From Prosthecobacter debontii (GTDB lineage Bacteria; Verrucomicrobiota; Verrucomicrobiia; Verrucomicrobiales; Akkermansiaceae): DNA of 64,000 bases. The notes beneath the pieces were generated by a model. The model was not told the DNA's origin and made no database searches. It was given only the letters and a program-made list of their open reading frames with translations. The stretch spans positions 1 to 64,000 of the forward strand of contig CAMBTP010000008.1 in the NCBI GenBank assembly GCA_945870855.1. The letters are read 5' to 3'. The first letter of the stretch is position 1; each line of letters opens with the position of its first letter. Both the position numbers and the translations under genes were made by a program. This document shows, one piece after another, positions 29,401-39,033 of this stretch.

Positions 29401-30572
29401 CTCTCCAGGTTTTCGCGGCAGCGAATCCCACCGTCACCACCCGCAGTGCGACAGTCACGATCGCTGGCCGTCAGTTCACCGTGAGCCAAACGGGAATGCC
29501 TGCTGAGATCGCCTACACCCCAGAAATCTTCACCACGGATGGCGGGAGCATGATGATTGATGTGATTGCAGGCGGGAACGCCCAGTGGTCAGCGACAAGC
29601 GGAGCAAGCTGGTTGACCGTTGCCCTCGGCGAAAGCGGGGAGGGAGACGGTTTTGTTTTCCTCATTGCAGATCCCTACAATAATACGTCGCAATCGAGGA
29701 CTGGTTCCGTGACTGTCGCGGGCAAGACCATTTATTTCACCCAGCGCGGCTATTCGCTAAGCATCAGCCCGCAGGTCGCTCAGATCGGAAGCAATTCCGG
29801 GGCCGGAGAGTTTGGAGTTGCAGCTCCACTGAGTGCCGTGTGGGAGGCGGTCGTCACCCAACCATGGATCACCGTGCTCGGTAGCACCACTGGTATCGGT
29901 AATGGGACCTTGCGCTACACCGTCGCTGCCAATGAAACGGGAGCGACCCGGAGCGGCAAAATCATCGTTTCCGGACAAGAATACTCCATCACCCAGACCA
30001 CCAGCCTCCAAATGGCGACGGAGGATGACGGGAACGGCACAGTGTCCGGAGCCGGCGGATATGACGTGAACAGTTCCGCAACTTTGACAGCAACAGCTGC
30101 CCAAGGTTACGTTTTCTCTCACTGGACTGGCGATGCCGTGGGAAGCACAAACCCCCTCTCGGTGTCAATGGATAGCAGCAAGACCGTCAAAGCACATTTC
30201 ATCCCCGCAGGCGCTGCTGATACGATCGCCACAAATTCCGCAGAAGCGCTAGGACTGGTTCCAGAATCCCGGCTAACTCTAGAGCGCCAAAATACGCTCA
30301 ATGAAGTGGCTGCAAACCCCAACCTGTTCAATCTCTACAACCGGGATCAAATGCACAGTCTCGCACTCGGTAGTCCTGTTCTCGAAAAGAATGCATCCAC
30401 AGGTAAAATGACATTATCGCTTGGGATGAAGCGCTCGACGGATTTGACCAATTGGGCAGACATGCCAGTGGGTTCCTCAGATGTCAGCGTAACAAACGGG
30501 AAAATGAGCATTCAAGTCACCCCGCAGGGTAACGCGGCGTTCTACATACTCGAAGGGACACAAGGCGAGTGA
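26439..30572 (+). CDS. Large secreted protein with BACON-like repeats, LamG-like segments and an InlB-type bacterial repeat
   Basis: Signal peptide; repeated SWLTI…SGxGxxxxxYxVxxNxxxxxRxGxVxVxGxxxxVxQ; GNGTVSGAGGYDVNSSATLTATAAQGYVFSHWTGD. Confidence 0.85.
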   Translation: MIKLLPTLRTLSFAWILSSAVWAQVTIDPPTRSFTKDGGGGSILTSGTGTWSATTTASWLTITPRTTGSAGTSCIYVVNSNLSADARQGVINIAGTTHTVTQLGYTATLSPTSATVNLAGGAKTVSITTSAGVSWTATTSTPWITVNSPSGIGSGTVTYTVANYSGVVTRTGSVLIGGQAFSVSQTGTDVNIAPYSSDKAYSSDIVTVEVAALSATNWNVTSNSSWISVVDPGAKKGNSTVFLAISTNPSFLERTGTVTIGSATFTIRQSGTPFPQLDILPKTATAEPTGAFANIAVIATPDAPWTAESLTPWIIASGTSGAGNGNISYVASANPTLSPRTGTVRVYAPAVLPKIDLTQSLLAHIPTGSYDHSGWQRHFAGPIETRMDGSFRRELSGQNIDLDQDAGSVAVRFKVETTGAIQRLCGINANSTNTALYINANNQLVLQSGSSLLVSDFTVVANKEYHVVATASLANVVSLYAGEAGTTIRLAGTSTFASAPFRLSVITPAAAVKIGYADLPSSGYLNGGVLKDFRLYGRALNSDEVTALFTTALTGESYGPFLTQAVNPVVSYNLRGQAAVTGGSRVPSEVAKLYTWSTGHITSFTPSVVYLGNFNDFVGLTLEMQVKSEVKCNTTDNVHTVYGGSSSTKVSVLFTYEDNTTGTIDQSVVATDLTNGYNYKPSDSANAKVTKTLTFSNPNPQKTVKSVRVSASHTRSSNSLTWPAQFTNSIGAITTNIPLTDLDSISGIVGWAEAQDRLSAPQRALKSEGTGEFRLWSHQSSFSGDSGTYSLWFRSEALPPPGTRWKLFKRAGLVSHLLTVELDSSGDIVCSDGANTVTLTAGIKAKQWQMLTFAGAFGSNLTAYVDGTEVGNTNVFSGYNYGRAAGDPVWMRIGGWSGSLGNVAFYDGALSSAQVRTIYDSEKAIFIDHVVSQGVVTPELSPQTATLGADGGTTSASLTLASNVTWSAVSSADWLQITSGASGSGSTALQVFAAANPTVTTRSATVTIAGRQFTVSQTGMPAEIAYTPEIFTTDGGSMMIDVIAGGNAQWSATSGASWLTVALGESGEGDGFVFLIADPYNNTSQSRTGSVTVAGKTIYFTQRGYSLSISPQVAQIGSNSGAGEFGVAAPLSAVWEAVVTQPWITVLGSTTGIGNGTLRYTVAANETGATRSGKIIVSGQEYSITQTTSLQMATEDDGNGTVSGAGGYDVNSSATLTATAAQGYVFSHWTGDAVGSTNPLSVSMDSSKTVKAHFIPAGAADTIATNSAEALGLVPESRLTLERQNTLNEVAANPNLFNLYNRDQMHSLALGSPVLEKNASTGKMTLSLGMKRSTDLTNWADMPVGSSDVSVTNGKMSIQVTPQGNAAFYILEGTQGE

Positions 30573-30921
30573 ACCGCATGCTTCACACCGCCTAATTCTG
30601 TATCCCACGTGGAACCGAATTCGATAAGGATGTATCTCGCTGGAAGAACCAAGGGGCTCGCTGCTAGTAAAGCTTGCGAGAGTTCCACCACTATTCCCTG
30701 AAATCCTTCATGGCGTCACCCTATGAGCGCATCGATATCTTTTGTTGCTCATCATCTTCGGGGAAATTCTCCTCGATGCGAAACTGCACATCCGCTGCCA
30801 CCGGCACCAGACCTCGATTCAGGAACCTTTTGCGCATCTTCCCATTTTTCTAAAAAAACCATTGCCACAGGTCGGGAGGGCGGATAGCTTCCGCGCCCCA
30901 ACCGTCTAATCCCGCTCCAAG

Positions 30922-31077
30922 ATGTCCAAGCACAACTCACTGAAATCAAGCGCCACCGTCGGCGGCAAACGTTCCGTCCTCAAGCGTTTCGAGCGCGTGA
31001 AACTGCTCAAGGAGCGTGGCGAATGGAAACAGGGGAAATCCCCGATTGGTCTGCCGAAGACCAAGCACGAGTCATAA
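30922..31077 (+). CDS. Small basic protein, Chlamydiae/Verrucomicrobia type, 51 aa (absent from ORF track)
   Basis: Manual translation MSKHNSLKSSATVGGKRSVLKRFERVKLLKERGEWKQGKSPIGLPKTKHES*. Confidence 0.88.
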   Translation: MSKHNSLKSSATVGGKRSVLKRFERVKLLKERGEWKQGKSPIGLPKTKHES

Positions 31078-31167
31078 TCTCTCGTTGTGCAATCCGCTCC
31101 CACCTCTTCTCCCATCTCTGCTCTCACCTCCGCGCCGCATCCCGGCGCGGTCATTTTTTGAACTATC

Positions 31168-31875
31168 ATGCCTGAGGGAGTCCGTCTCAACAAATACCTC
31201 GCCTCCTGCGGCATCGGCTCGCGGCGGGGCTGTGAGGAGTTGATCGAAAGCGGTCGAATCGAGGTCAACGGCGCGCCCTGCCTGAAGCTCGCGACACGCA
31301 TCACACCGTCAGATCATGTCCGCCTCGATGGTAAGCGCGTCCTTCCGAAAGAGGAGATGGTCGTCATTTTCCACAAGCCGCGCGGCTATGTCTGCACCCG
31401 CAGCGACGAGCTCGGGCGCCAGACCATTTACAACCTCCTGCCACCCGCGCTGCACGCCCTCCATCACGTTGGAAGGCTAGACACCGAGTCCGAGGGAATG
31501 CTCATTCTCACCAACGACGGCGATCTTTCGCAGCGTCTCATGCACCCGTCGAAATCAGTCGAAAAAGAATACCTAGTCACCTCGAACCAGGCTTTCGAAA
31601 ACGCCCACCTCGACCAATTCCTCGTCGGCGTTTTCACCGAGGAGGGGAAGCTGAAAGCCAAACAAATCGAGCGGATCTCCGCGCGCCGCATCAAGGTCAT
31701 CCTCGACCACGGCGCAAAACGCCAGATCCGCGTGATGTTCGAGGCGCTCGGCTACCAGGTCACAAAGCTTCTCCGCGTCCGCATCGGCAACCTCTGGCTC
31801 GGCGATCTCGAACCCGCCCAATACGCGATTCTCAACAAGAAGGAAATCGGGATGCTGCTCGCTGAGAAGGTGTAG
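31168..31875 (+). CDS. RsuA/RluB-family pseudouridine synthase
   Basis: S4 domain [38 protein letters not shown]. Confidence 0.93.
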   Translation: MPEGVRLNKYLASCGIGSRRGCEELIESGRIEVNGAPCLKLATRITPSDHVRLDGKRVLPKEEMVVIFHKPRGYVCTRSDELGRQTIYNLLPPALHALHHVGRLDTESEGMLILTNDGDLSQRLMHPSKSVEKEYLVTSNQAFENAHLDQFLVGVFTEEGKLKAKQIERISARRIKVILDHGAKRQIRVMFEALGYQVTKLLRVRIGNLWLGDLEPAQYAILNKKEIGMLLAEKV

Positions 31876-31954
31876 ATGGCAAGTCCGCCATCCTTTCGCT
31901 TTTCGCCATTGCGCCAAGCATGGTGACGCACTAGCTTACTGGGAGTTTTCAACC

Positions 31955-33934
31955 ATGAGCTCCCAAAAATCAAAAAAAGCCGCCAGCGATCATGCTGCCG
32001 AACTTGCGGTCGTCCGCAAGCCATCAAAAGAATTTTCTAAAAAAGCCCGCATCGGATCGATGGCGGAGTATGAGAAGCTCTACAAGCAATCCATCGACAA
32101 GCCTGAGAAATTCTGGGCGTCCGAGGCGAAAGAACTGCTCTGGCAAAAGCCCTTTTCGAAAGTCCTGAAATGGAAAGCTCCGGATGCGGAGTGGTTCATT
32201 GGCGGAAAACTCAACGTCGCGGAGAACTGCGTGGATCGCCATGCCTTCGGGCCGCGCGCGAACAAGGCGGCGATCATCTGGGAGGGCGAGCCCGGCGATA
32301 AACGCACGATCACTTACTCCCAGCTCCATCGCGAGGTCTGCAAGTTCGCTAACGTCCTGCTCGCGCACGGTGTGAAATCGAAGGATTGCGTCCTGATCTA
32401 CATGCCAATGATACCGGAGGCCGCCATCGCCATGCTCGCCTGCGCGCGAATCGGCGCTGTGCACAATGTCGTATTCGGTGGCTTCGCTTCTGAGGCCATC
32501 CTTGACCGCCTTGAGGACTCGGGAGCCACCGCAGTCATCACCGCAGACGGCGGATGGAGGCGCGGAAAAGTCGTTTCCCTCAAGCCCGCCGTGGACGAGG
32601 CTTTGAAGAAGTATGACAAGATCGAAAACATCTTCGTCGTGAAGCGTACGGCGAACAAGGTCTCCATGAAAGATGGCCGCGACCACTGGTGGCATGAGGA
32701 AATGGAAACCGCCTCCGCGAAGCACGAGCCGAAGGGTTTCGATTCCGAACATCCGCTTTTCATCCTCTATACCTCCGGCTCAACTGGGAAACCGAAAGGC
32801 ATCCTCCACACCTCCGGCGGTTACCTCACCGGCACCTACTCCACCTGCAAATACATCTTCGATATGCGCGATGAGGATGTCTATTGGTGCACTGCCGATG
32901 TCGGCTGGATCACCGGCCACTCCTACATCGTATATGGCCCGCTCGCCAACGGCGTCACCCAGGTGATGTACGAAGGCGCACCAAACGAGCCGGACTTCGG
33001 GCGTTTCTGGAAAATGATCGAGGAGCACCGCGTCACCATATTCTACACCGCCCCCACCGCCATCCGCGCCTTCATCAAGGCTGGCGACGCCTTTCCAGAC
33101 AAACACGACCTCTCCTCGCTCCGCCTGCTCGGCTCCGTCGGTGAGCCGATCAACCCCGAGGCATGGGCTTGGTATCACAAAAAAATTGGCGGTGGTCGCT
33201 GCCCCATCGTCGATACATGGTGGCAGACAGAAACCGGAGCCATTCTCATTTCCCCCATACCTGGTGCGACGCCCTGCATTCCCGGCACCGCCACCCGCCC
33301 GTTCTTCGGAATCGATGCTGCGATCCTCGATGACAGCGGAAAGGAATGCCCGCCCAACGTCGACGGCCGCCTGGTAATCCGCAAACCGTGGCCCTCCATG
33401 ACCCGCACGATTCACGGCGACAAAGCTCGTTTCAAGAAAACCTATTTCTCCGACTACCCAGGGATTTACACCGCTGGCGACGGAGCACGGCGCGATAAGA
33501 AAGGCAATTTCTGGATCATCGGCCGCCTCGATGACGTGCTCAACGTCTCCGGCCACCGACTCGGCACCGCCGAGATTGAGAGCGCCCTCGTCGCCCACCC
33601 CGCCGTCGCGGAAGCTGCTGTTGTCGGCCGTCCCCACGATCTCAAAGGACAGGCCGTCGCGGCATTCGTAACTTTAAAAATTGGCTACGAAAACTCGGTG
33701 GAACTAGAGAAAGAACTCCGCGATCACGTCGGCCACGTGATCGGCGCCATCGCCAAGCCCGACGACATCCATTTCACTCCCGCCTTGCCAAAAACACGCT
33801 CGGGTAAAATCATCCGGCGCCTTCTGAAAGAACTTGTAACCACGGGCGAAATCACAGGTAGCGTCACCACGCTCGAAGACATGGGTGTGATTGAACACCT
33901 CAGGGAACTACTGAAGAAACAATCCTCCAAATGA
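31955..33934 (+). CDS. acs: Acetyl-CoA synthetase
   Basis: [16 protein letters not shown]-terminal [13 protein letters not shown]. Confidence 0.96.
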   Translation: MSSQKSKKAASDHAAELAVVRKPSKEFSKKARIGSMAEYEKLYKQSIDKPEKFWASEAKELLWQKPFSKVLKWKAPDAEWFIGGKLNVAENCVDRHAFGPRANKAAIIWEGEPGDKRTITYSQLHREVCKFANVLLAHGVKSKDCVLIYMPMIPEAAIAMLACARIGAVHNVVFGGFASEAILDRLEDSGATAVITADGGWRRGKVVSLKPAVDEALKKYDKIENIFVVKRTANKVSMKDGRDHWWHEEMETASAKHEPKGFDSEHPLFILYTSGSTGKPKGILHTSGGYLTGTYSTCKYIFDMRDEDVYWCTADVGWITGHSYIVYGPLANGVTQVMYEGAPNEPDFGRFWKMIEEHRVTIFYTAPTAIRAFIKAGDAFPDKHDLSSLRLLGSVGEPINPEAWAWYHKKIGGGRCPIVDTWWQTETGAILISPIPGATPCIPGTATRPFFGIDAAILDDSGKECPPNVDGRLVIRKPWPSMTRTIHGDKARFKKTYFSDYPGIYTAGDGARRDKKGNFWIIGRLDDVLNVSGHRLGTAEIESALVAHPAVAEAAVVGRPHDLKGQAVAAFVTLKIGYENSVELEKELRDHVGHVIGAIAKPDDIHFTPALPKTRSGKIIRRLLKELVTTGEITGSVTTLEDMGVIEHLRELLKKQSSK

Positions 33935-34803
33935 CCTCAACACAATATCTCTTCTACTACGCCGCCAGCGCTCTCGGCATCCGCAGTCAGAAAAGGCGCA
34001 TGATACATGCAGCAGATGAAAAACATTTGCTGTTAGAAGCCGAGTCCTATCTAGGCAAGGCAATCTGGGAACAGGTTGCGCACATTGAAGAGCTTTCCGT
34101 AGAATACTGGAACTTACGCAAGCTCATGAAGGAGCATGACCGCGTTGCCGACGTGCTGAAAATCCAACAACAACAGCTAGCCGAAATTCATGCAGAGCGC
34201 GCGGGTCATTTGCGAGCCACCAACGAGCCATTCCAAGATCTACTCGAAGAGCGGCAGAATCTGTTCAACTCTCTTAAGGAGCTCGTAACGAAACGCGACA
34301 TGATCTTGAACGAGGCTCGAGATGTCCGTCGCCTCTATGAGGGAAGAAAAGTTAAGCAGGAAATACTCACCAATGAGGAAGCAAGCAAGGAGGAGGAGGA
34401 GTTATCGGACATAAAAATCAAAATCGACCAACTAAAATCTAGGTTCGCCCTACTGAAAGTGGAGGGCAAGAAAATAGCTGACAGAATAGCCGAAGAGAGC
34501 GTGAAAATCGACGAGGTTGATGCCGAAATAATGAACCGCAAGCTGGCGCGGCGCGAACTAGCTTCTGATGCCTTTCAGCACATCGTGGACATCAATCAAA
34601 AAATTTCCAAACTATCCTCCGAAATGAGTGTTCTGGATACGCAGATAAGCAGGCTCTATGGAGGAATAGGTAAATTTGTCAGTCGCAACCTAGCAAACCC
34701 AGAATGCCTCAAGGTGTGCGGTGATATGCAGTGGCTTACATTTACAATGGGTGCATTGCGTAAGTCGATCACTTGGAATTACAAGATCGCAGGGAAAATA
34801 TGA
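33931..34803 (+). CDS. Coiled-coil hypothetical protein
   Basis: ATGA overlap with acs; heptad-rich sequence. Confidence 0.7.
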   Translation: MTSTQYLFYYAASALGIRSQKRRMIHAADEKHLLLEAESYLGKAIWEQVAHIEELSVEYWNLRKLMKEHDRVADVLKIQQQQLAEIHAERAGHLRATNEPFQDLLEERQNLFNSLKELVTKRDMILNEARDVRRLYEGRKVKQEILTNEEASKEEEELSDIKIKIDQLKSRFALLKVEGKKIADRIAEESVKIDEVDAEIMNRKLARRELASDAFQHIVDINQKISKLSSEMSVLDTQISRLYGGIGKFVSRNLANPECLKVCGDMQWLTFTMGALRKSITWNYKIAGKI

Positions 34804-34915
34804 ACCCGGCGATCGGTTATCCGCACACCTTAACCGCAATCCCCGCTCGCCTTGCCTTTACAAAACGGCAAGCCCCTGCCACACCCCTGAAAGTTTAAGT
34901 AACTCACGCGCACAC

Positions 34916-37900
34916 ATGCCCAAAGATACCTCGATAAAAAAAATTCTCGTCATCGGCTCCGGCCCCATCGTTATTGGCCAAGGCTGTGAGTTCGATTACT
35001 CCGGCGTCCAGGCCTGTAAAGCCCTGAAGGAAGAGGGTTATGAGGTAATCCTAGTGAATTCGAACCCCGCCACGATCATGACCGATCCGGAGTTCGCGCA
35101 CCGCACCTACATCGAGCCGATCACCCCGGAAGTCGTCGAGAAAATCATCATCCGCGAGAAACCCGACGCCCTGCTGCCCACCCTCGGCGGCCAGACGGCG
35201 CTGAACACCTCGATGTCGCTTTTCAAATCCGGCACACTCGAAAAGCACGGCGTCCGCATGATCGGAGCAAACGCCGAGGCTATCGACAAAGGCGAGGACC
35301 GCCACCTTTTCAAAGAGGCGATGGAAAAGATCGGCCTCGATATGCCGCGCTCCGGCATCGCCCGCACCATGGCGGAGGCTAAAAAAGTAGCCGAGGAAAT
35401 CGGCACGCTCCCGCTCATTGTTCGCCCAGCTTTCACACTCGGCGGCCAGGGCGGCGGTATCGCCTACAACAAGGAAGAGTTCGAGGAAATCGTCCACCGC
35501 GGCCTTGATCTCTCGCCTGTTTCCGAAGTCCTCATCGACGAGTCCCTGCTCGGCTGGAAGGAATTCGAAATGGAGGTCATGCGCGACCGCGCGGACAACT
35601 GCGTGGTCATCTGCTCGATTGAAAACCTCGATCCCATGGGCGTCCACACCGGCGATTCGATCACCGTCGCACCGATCCAAACTCTGACCGATCGCGAATA
35701 CCAGATCATGCGCGACGCCTCCTTCGCTGTGATCCGCGAGATCGGAGTGGAAACGGGCGGCTCCAACATCCAGTTCGCCACCGATCCGAAGACCGGGCGC
35801 ATGATCGTCATCGAGATGAACCCGCGCGTCTCCCGCTCCTCAGCGCTCGCGTCCAAGGCCACCGGTTTTCCCATCGCCAAGATCGCTGCGAAACTTGCCG
35901 TTGGCTACACCCTCGATGAGCTTCCAAACGACATCACCCGCGTCACCCCCGCTTCCTTCGAGCCTACTATAGATTACGTAGTTACCAAAATACCGCGTTT
36001 CACCTTCGAGAAATTTCCTACTGCGAACGCCGTACTTACCACCTCCATGAAGTCGGTAGGCGAGGCGATGTCCATCGGCCGCACCTTCAAGGAATCCATG
36101 CAGAAATGCCTGCGATCGCTTGAGACAGGGCGCTGGGGCTTCGGCTTCGATAACAAGGAACCAGTCAACCCCACCCGGGACGACATCACCCGCAAGCTCC
36201 AGATCCCCAACGCGGAACGGATTTTCTGGCTCCAGACCGCTTTCACCAACGGCTGGACTTTGGAAGAGGTGCATGAGGCAACGGCCATCGATCCATGGTT
36301 CCTGCGCCATCTCCAGCAGATCGCGGATGAGGGTAAAAACCTCGATACGCTTGATCTGAAACAGGCAAAAAAACTTGGTTTCTCCGACCGCCAGATCGCG
36401 AAGGCAAAGGGCGTTTCGGAGGATGTCGTCCGCGCCGACCGGAAAGCGAAAGGCATCATCCCCACCTACCGCCTCGTTGATACCTGCGCCGCGGAGTTCG
36501 AAGCCTACACTCCCTATTTCTACTCCACCTACGGCGATGAAAACGAAGCCCGCCAGTCCGATAAAAAGAAGATCATCATCCTCGGCGGTGGCCCCAACCG
36601 GATTGGGCAGGGCATTGAGTTCGATTACTGCTGCGTCCACGCCGCCTTCGCGCTCAAGGAGCTCGGCTACGAGACCATCATGGTGAACTCGAACCCCGAA
36701 ACCGTCTCCACCGACTACGATACCTCGGACAAACTCTTTTTCGAGCCGCTCACCTTGGAAGACGTGCTTAACATCTGCGATCAGGAAAAACCTCACGGCG
36801 TCATCGTTCAGTTCGGCGGACAAACTCCGCTCAACCTCGCGGCTGACCTCGAGCGCCATGGAGTGCCCATCATTGGCACCTCGCCGAAGTCAATCGAACA
36901 AGCCGAGGATCGCAAGTTCTTCTCCGCGCTGTTAGACAAGCTCAACCTAAAACAAGCCGAAGCTGGCACCGCCACCAACGAGGCGGAAGCCATCACGATC
37001 GCAAACCGCATCGGCTACCCCGTCCTCGTCCGCCCCTCCTTCGTGCTTGGCGGCCGCGCGATGATGATCGTTTACTGCGACGAGGAACTTTCCCGCTACA
37101 TGCGCGAGGCCGTCACCGCTTCCCCGGAGCGCCCGGTGCTTGTGGATCGTTTCCTCGATAACGCCACCGAGATCGATGTTGACTGCATCAGCGACGGTGA
37201 GACCTCCGTGGTCGGCGCAATCATGCAGCACATCGAGCAGGCAGGCATCCACTCTGGAGACTCCGCCTGCGTCATCCCCGCCTTTTCCCTCTCAGAAAAA
37301 ATCAAGACAGAGATCGTGCGCGCTGCAAAAGATCTTGCGCGGGAGCTTGAAGTGCGCGGCTTGATGAACATCCAGTTCGCCGTGAAAGACGAGGAGCTCT
37401 ACGTCATCGAGGTGAATCCCCGTGCCTCCCGCACCGTGCCTTTTGTTTGCAAAGCCACCGGCGTTTCCCTTGCCAAGCTCGCCGCGAAAATCATGGTCGG
37501 CGAAAAGCTCGCGGACATGGGCTACACCGAAACCATCATACCCGCCCATTTCTCCGTGAAGGAAGCCGTGTTCCCGTGGAACCGCTTCCCCGGCATCGAT
37601 ATCGTACTCGGCCCCGAGATGAAATCCACAGGCGAGGTCATGGGTATCGATATGGATTGGGGCATGGCCTATGCAAAATCGCAGATGGCCGCCTTCAACC
37701 CACTACCCAAGGAAGGCACCGTCTTCCTCTCCGTCTCCGACCTCGATAAAGACCGCGCCGTCACCGTCGCCCGGGCTCTCCATGAGCTCGGTTTCAAACT
37801 CGTTTCCACCGGCGGCACCCTTGCGAAACTTGCCGAGGCCGGCATCCCCGCGAGCCGCGTTTACAAAGTTTTGGAGCAAGCACGCCCCAACATCATCGAC

Positions 37901-38110
37901 ATGATGAAGAACAACGAAATCCATTTCCTCATCAACACCCCCGCGACCCACGAGTCCCGCGCCGATGAGATCCTGATCCGCTCCACCGCGATCGCCCAGA
38001 AAATCTCCTACGCCACCAACATGTCCGCCGCCGAAGCCACCGTGAAAGCCATCCGCTCACTCAAGGAGAAGGAGTTCACGGTGAAGAGCATTCAGGAGTA
38101 TCATGCGTGA
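34916..38110 (+). CDS. carB: Carbamoyl-phosphate synthase large subunit
   Basis: Duplicated ATP-grasp halves; start [23 protein letters not shown]. Confidence 0.97.
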   Translation: MPKDTSIKKILVIGSGPIVIGQGCEFDYSGVQACKALKEEGYEVILVNSNPATIMTDPEFAHRTYIEPITPEVVEKIIIREKPDALLPTLGGQTALNTSMSLFKSGTLEKHGVRMIGANAEAIDKGEDRHLFKEAMEKIGLDMPRSGIARTMAEAKKVAEEIGTLPLIVRPAFTLGGQGGGIAYNKEEFEEIVHRGLDLSPVSEVLIDESLLGWKEFEMEVMRDRADNCVVICSIENLDPMGVHTGDSITVAPIQTLTDREYQIMRDASFAVIREIGVETGGSNIQFATDPKTGRMIVIEMNPRVSRSSALASKATGFPIAKIAAKLAVGYTLDELPNDITRVTPASFEPTIDYVVTKIPRFTFEKFPTANAVLTTSMKSVGEAMSIGRTFKESMQKCLRSLETGRWGFGFDNKEPVNPTRDDITRKLQIPNAERIFWLQTAFTNGWTLEEVHEATAIDPWFLRHLQQIADEGKNLDTLDLKQAKKLGFSDRQIAKAKGVSEDVVRADRKAKGIIPTYRLVDTCAAEFEAYTPYFYSTYGDENEARQSDKKKIIILGGGPNRIGQGIEFDYCCVHAAFALKELGYETIMVNSNPETVSTDYDTSDKLFFEPLTLEDVLNICDQEKPHGVIVQFGGQTPLNLAADLERHGVPIIGTSPKSIEQAEDRKFFSALLDKLNLKQAEAGTATNEAEAITIANRIGYPVLVRPSFVLGGRAMMIVYCDEELSRYMREAVTASPERPVLVDRFLDNATEIDVDCISDGETSVVGAIMQHIEQAGIHSGDSACVIPAFSLSEKIKTEIVRAAKDLARELEVRGLMNIQFAVKDEELYVIEVNPRASRTVPFVCKATGVSLAKLAAKIMVGEKLADMGYTETIIPAHFSVKEAVFPWNRFPGIDIVLGPEMKSTGEVMGIDMDWGMAYAKSQMAAFNPLPKEGTVFLSVSDLDKDRAVTVARALHELGFKLVSTGGTLAKLAEAGIPASRVYKVLEQARPNIIDMMKNNEIHFLINTPATHESRADEILIRSTAIAQKISYATNMSAAEATVKAIRSLKEKEFTVKSIQEYHA

Positions 38111-38118
38111 GAAGGCGC
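37977..38118 (+). repeat. Direct repeat copy 1: 3' end of intact carB
   Basis: 142 bp, 4 mismatches to 38892-39033. Confidence 0.97.
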
Positions 38119-38144
38119 TTCCTACTTGAAACCGCAGTTTACGA

Positions 38145-38537
38145 ATGACCGCAAAAATCAAAAAAGGCGGCACACGGGGAACCCTTTTCAAAGAGGTGGC
38201 AAAGATGCGGTTGGAAGATGCCGCCGTATTGCTCAGAGGTAAACGGTATCACGGAGCCATTTATCTTTCCGGTTACGCAGTGGAATGCGCGCTTAAGTGG
38301 GCGATCACAGTAAATATCGGCAGTCCATACCTTCCCAAAGAGTTCGAGACACACAATCTTGAGGCCTTTATCCATGAGGCGGGTCTCCTCTCATCACTGC
38401 AGCGCGACAGTGCCATATCGAGCCTATACTCAGTGATCGTTGACGAATGGGAACCGAGCAGACGCTATTCCGCTGCCCGGATTTCGAAGCATCAGGCAAC
38501 CACCCTTTACAATCAGGCACGCCAAGTGTATGAATGA
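38145..38537 (+). CDS. HEPN-domain protein (putative toxin)
   Basis: LEDAAVLLRGKRYHGAIYLSGYAVECALKWAI. Confidence 0.8.
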   Translation: MTAKIKKGGTRGTLFKEVAKMRLEDAAVLLRGKRYHGAIYLSGYAVECALKWAITVNIGSPYLPKEFETHNLEAFIHEAGLLSSLQRDSAISSLYSVIVDEWEPSRRYSAARISKHQATTLYNQARQVYE

Positions 38538-38890
38538 ATAATCGAAACCACATCATGATCAAAACCATCGGCAAAAAAATCGAAGCAGCTTTGAGCCTTG
38601 TGAAGCCTCCGATACGGCAATTTGAAATTTTTGCATCGGAAACCGGATTGGATCAAACTTACGTCATCCGCATCGTCACTTCTTCTTGGGCTAACATGGA
38701 CAAAGCCCGTCGTATTGCGAAAGTTGAATCGCTATTCAGTCCCGCCCTCTCGGAGTCTGAGCGGGAACGCATTTTCAGAATTAGCGTTCTCACACCTAAG
38801 GAATGGGAAACGGTGCGCCCAGATCTCATCGGGTCTAAAATGCTCAGGATTAGAAGCAACAAGGCAACCGCTATCAGCGTCCGGAACTGA
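38534..38890 (+). CDS. Putative partner of the HEPN protein, uncharacterised
   Basis: 118 aa, ATGA overlap with the HEPN gene. Confidence 0.65.
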   Translation: MNNRNHIMIKTIGKKIEAALSLVKPPIRQFEIFASETGLDQTYVIRIVTSSWANMDKARRIAKVESLFSPALSESERERIFRISVLTPKEWETVRPDLIGSKMLRIRSNKATAISVRN

Positions 38891-38891
38891 C

Positions 38892-39033
38892 TCCGCTCAA
38901 CCGCGATCGCCCAGAAAATCTCCTACGCCACCAACATGTCCGCCGCCGAGGCCACCGTAAAAGCCATCCGCTCACTCAAGGAGAAGGAGTTCACGGTGAA
39001 GAGCATTCAGGAGTACCATGCGTGAGAAGGCGC
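38892..39033 (+). repeat. Direct repeat copy 2: duplicated carB 3' end (…[42 protein letters not shown])
   Basis: Aligned at constant offset 915 to 37977-38118; 138/142 identical. Confidence 0.97.

Noticed and set aside
30721-30837. 38-aa minus-strand ORF MRKRFLNRGLVPVAADVQFRIEENFPEDDEQQKISMRS
   Set aside because: Possibly a gene remnant, but too short and unrecognised to call.
33931-34803. Coiled-coil gene behind acs as a third 3'-end-duplication insertion
   Set aside because: No copy of the acs 3' end found downstream of 34803.
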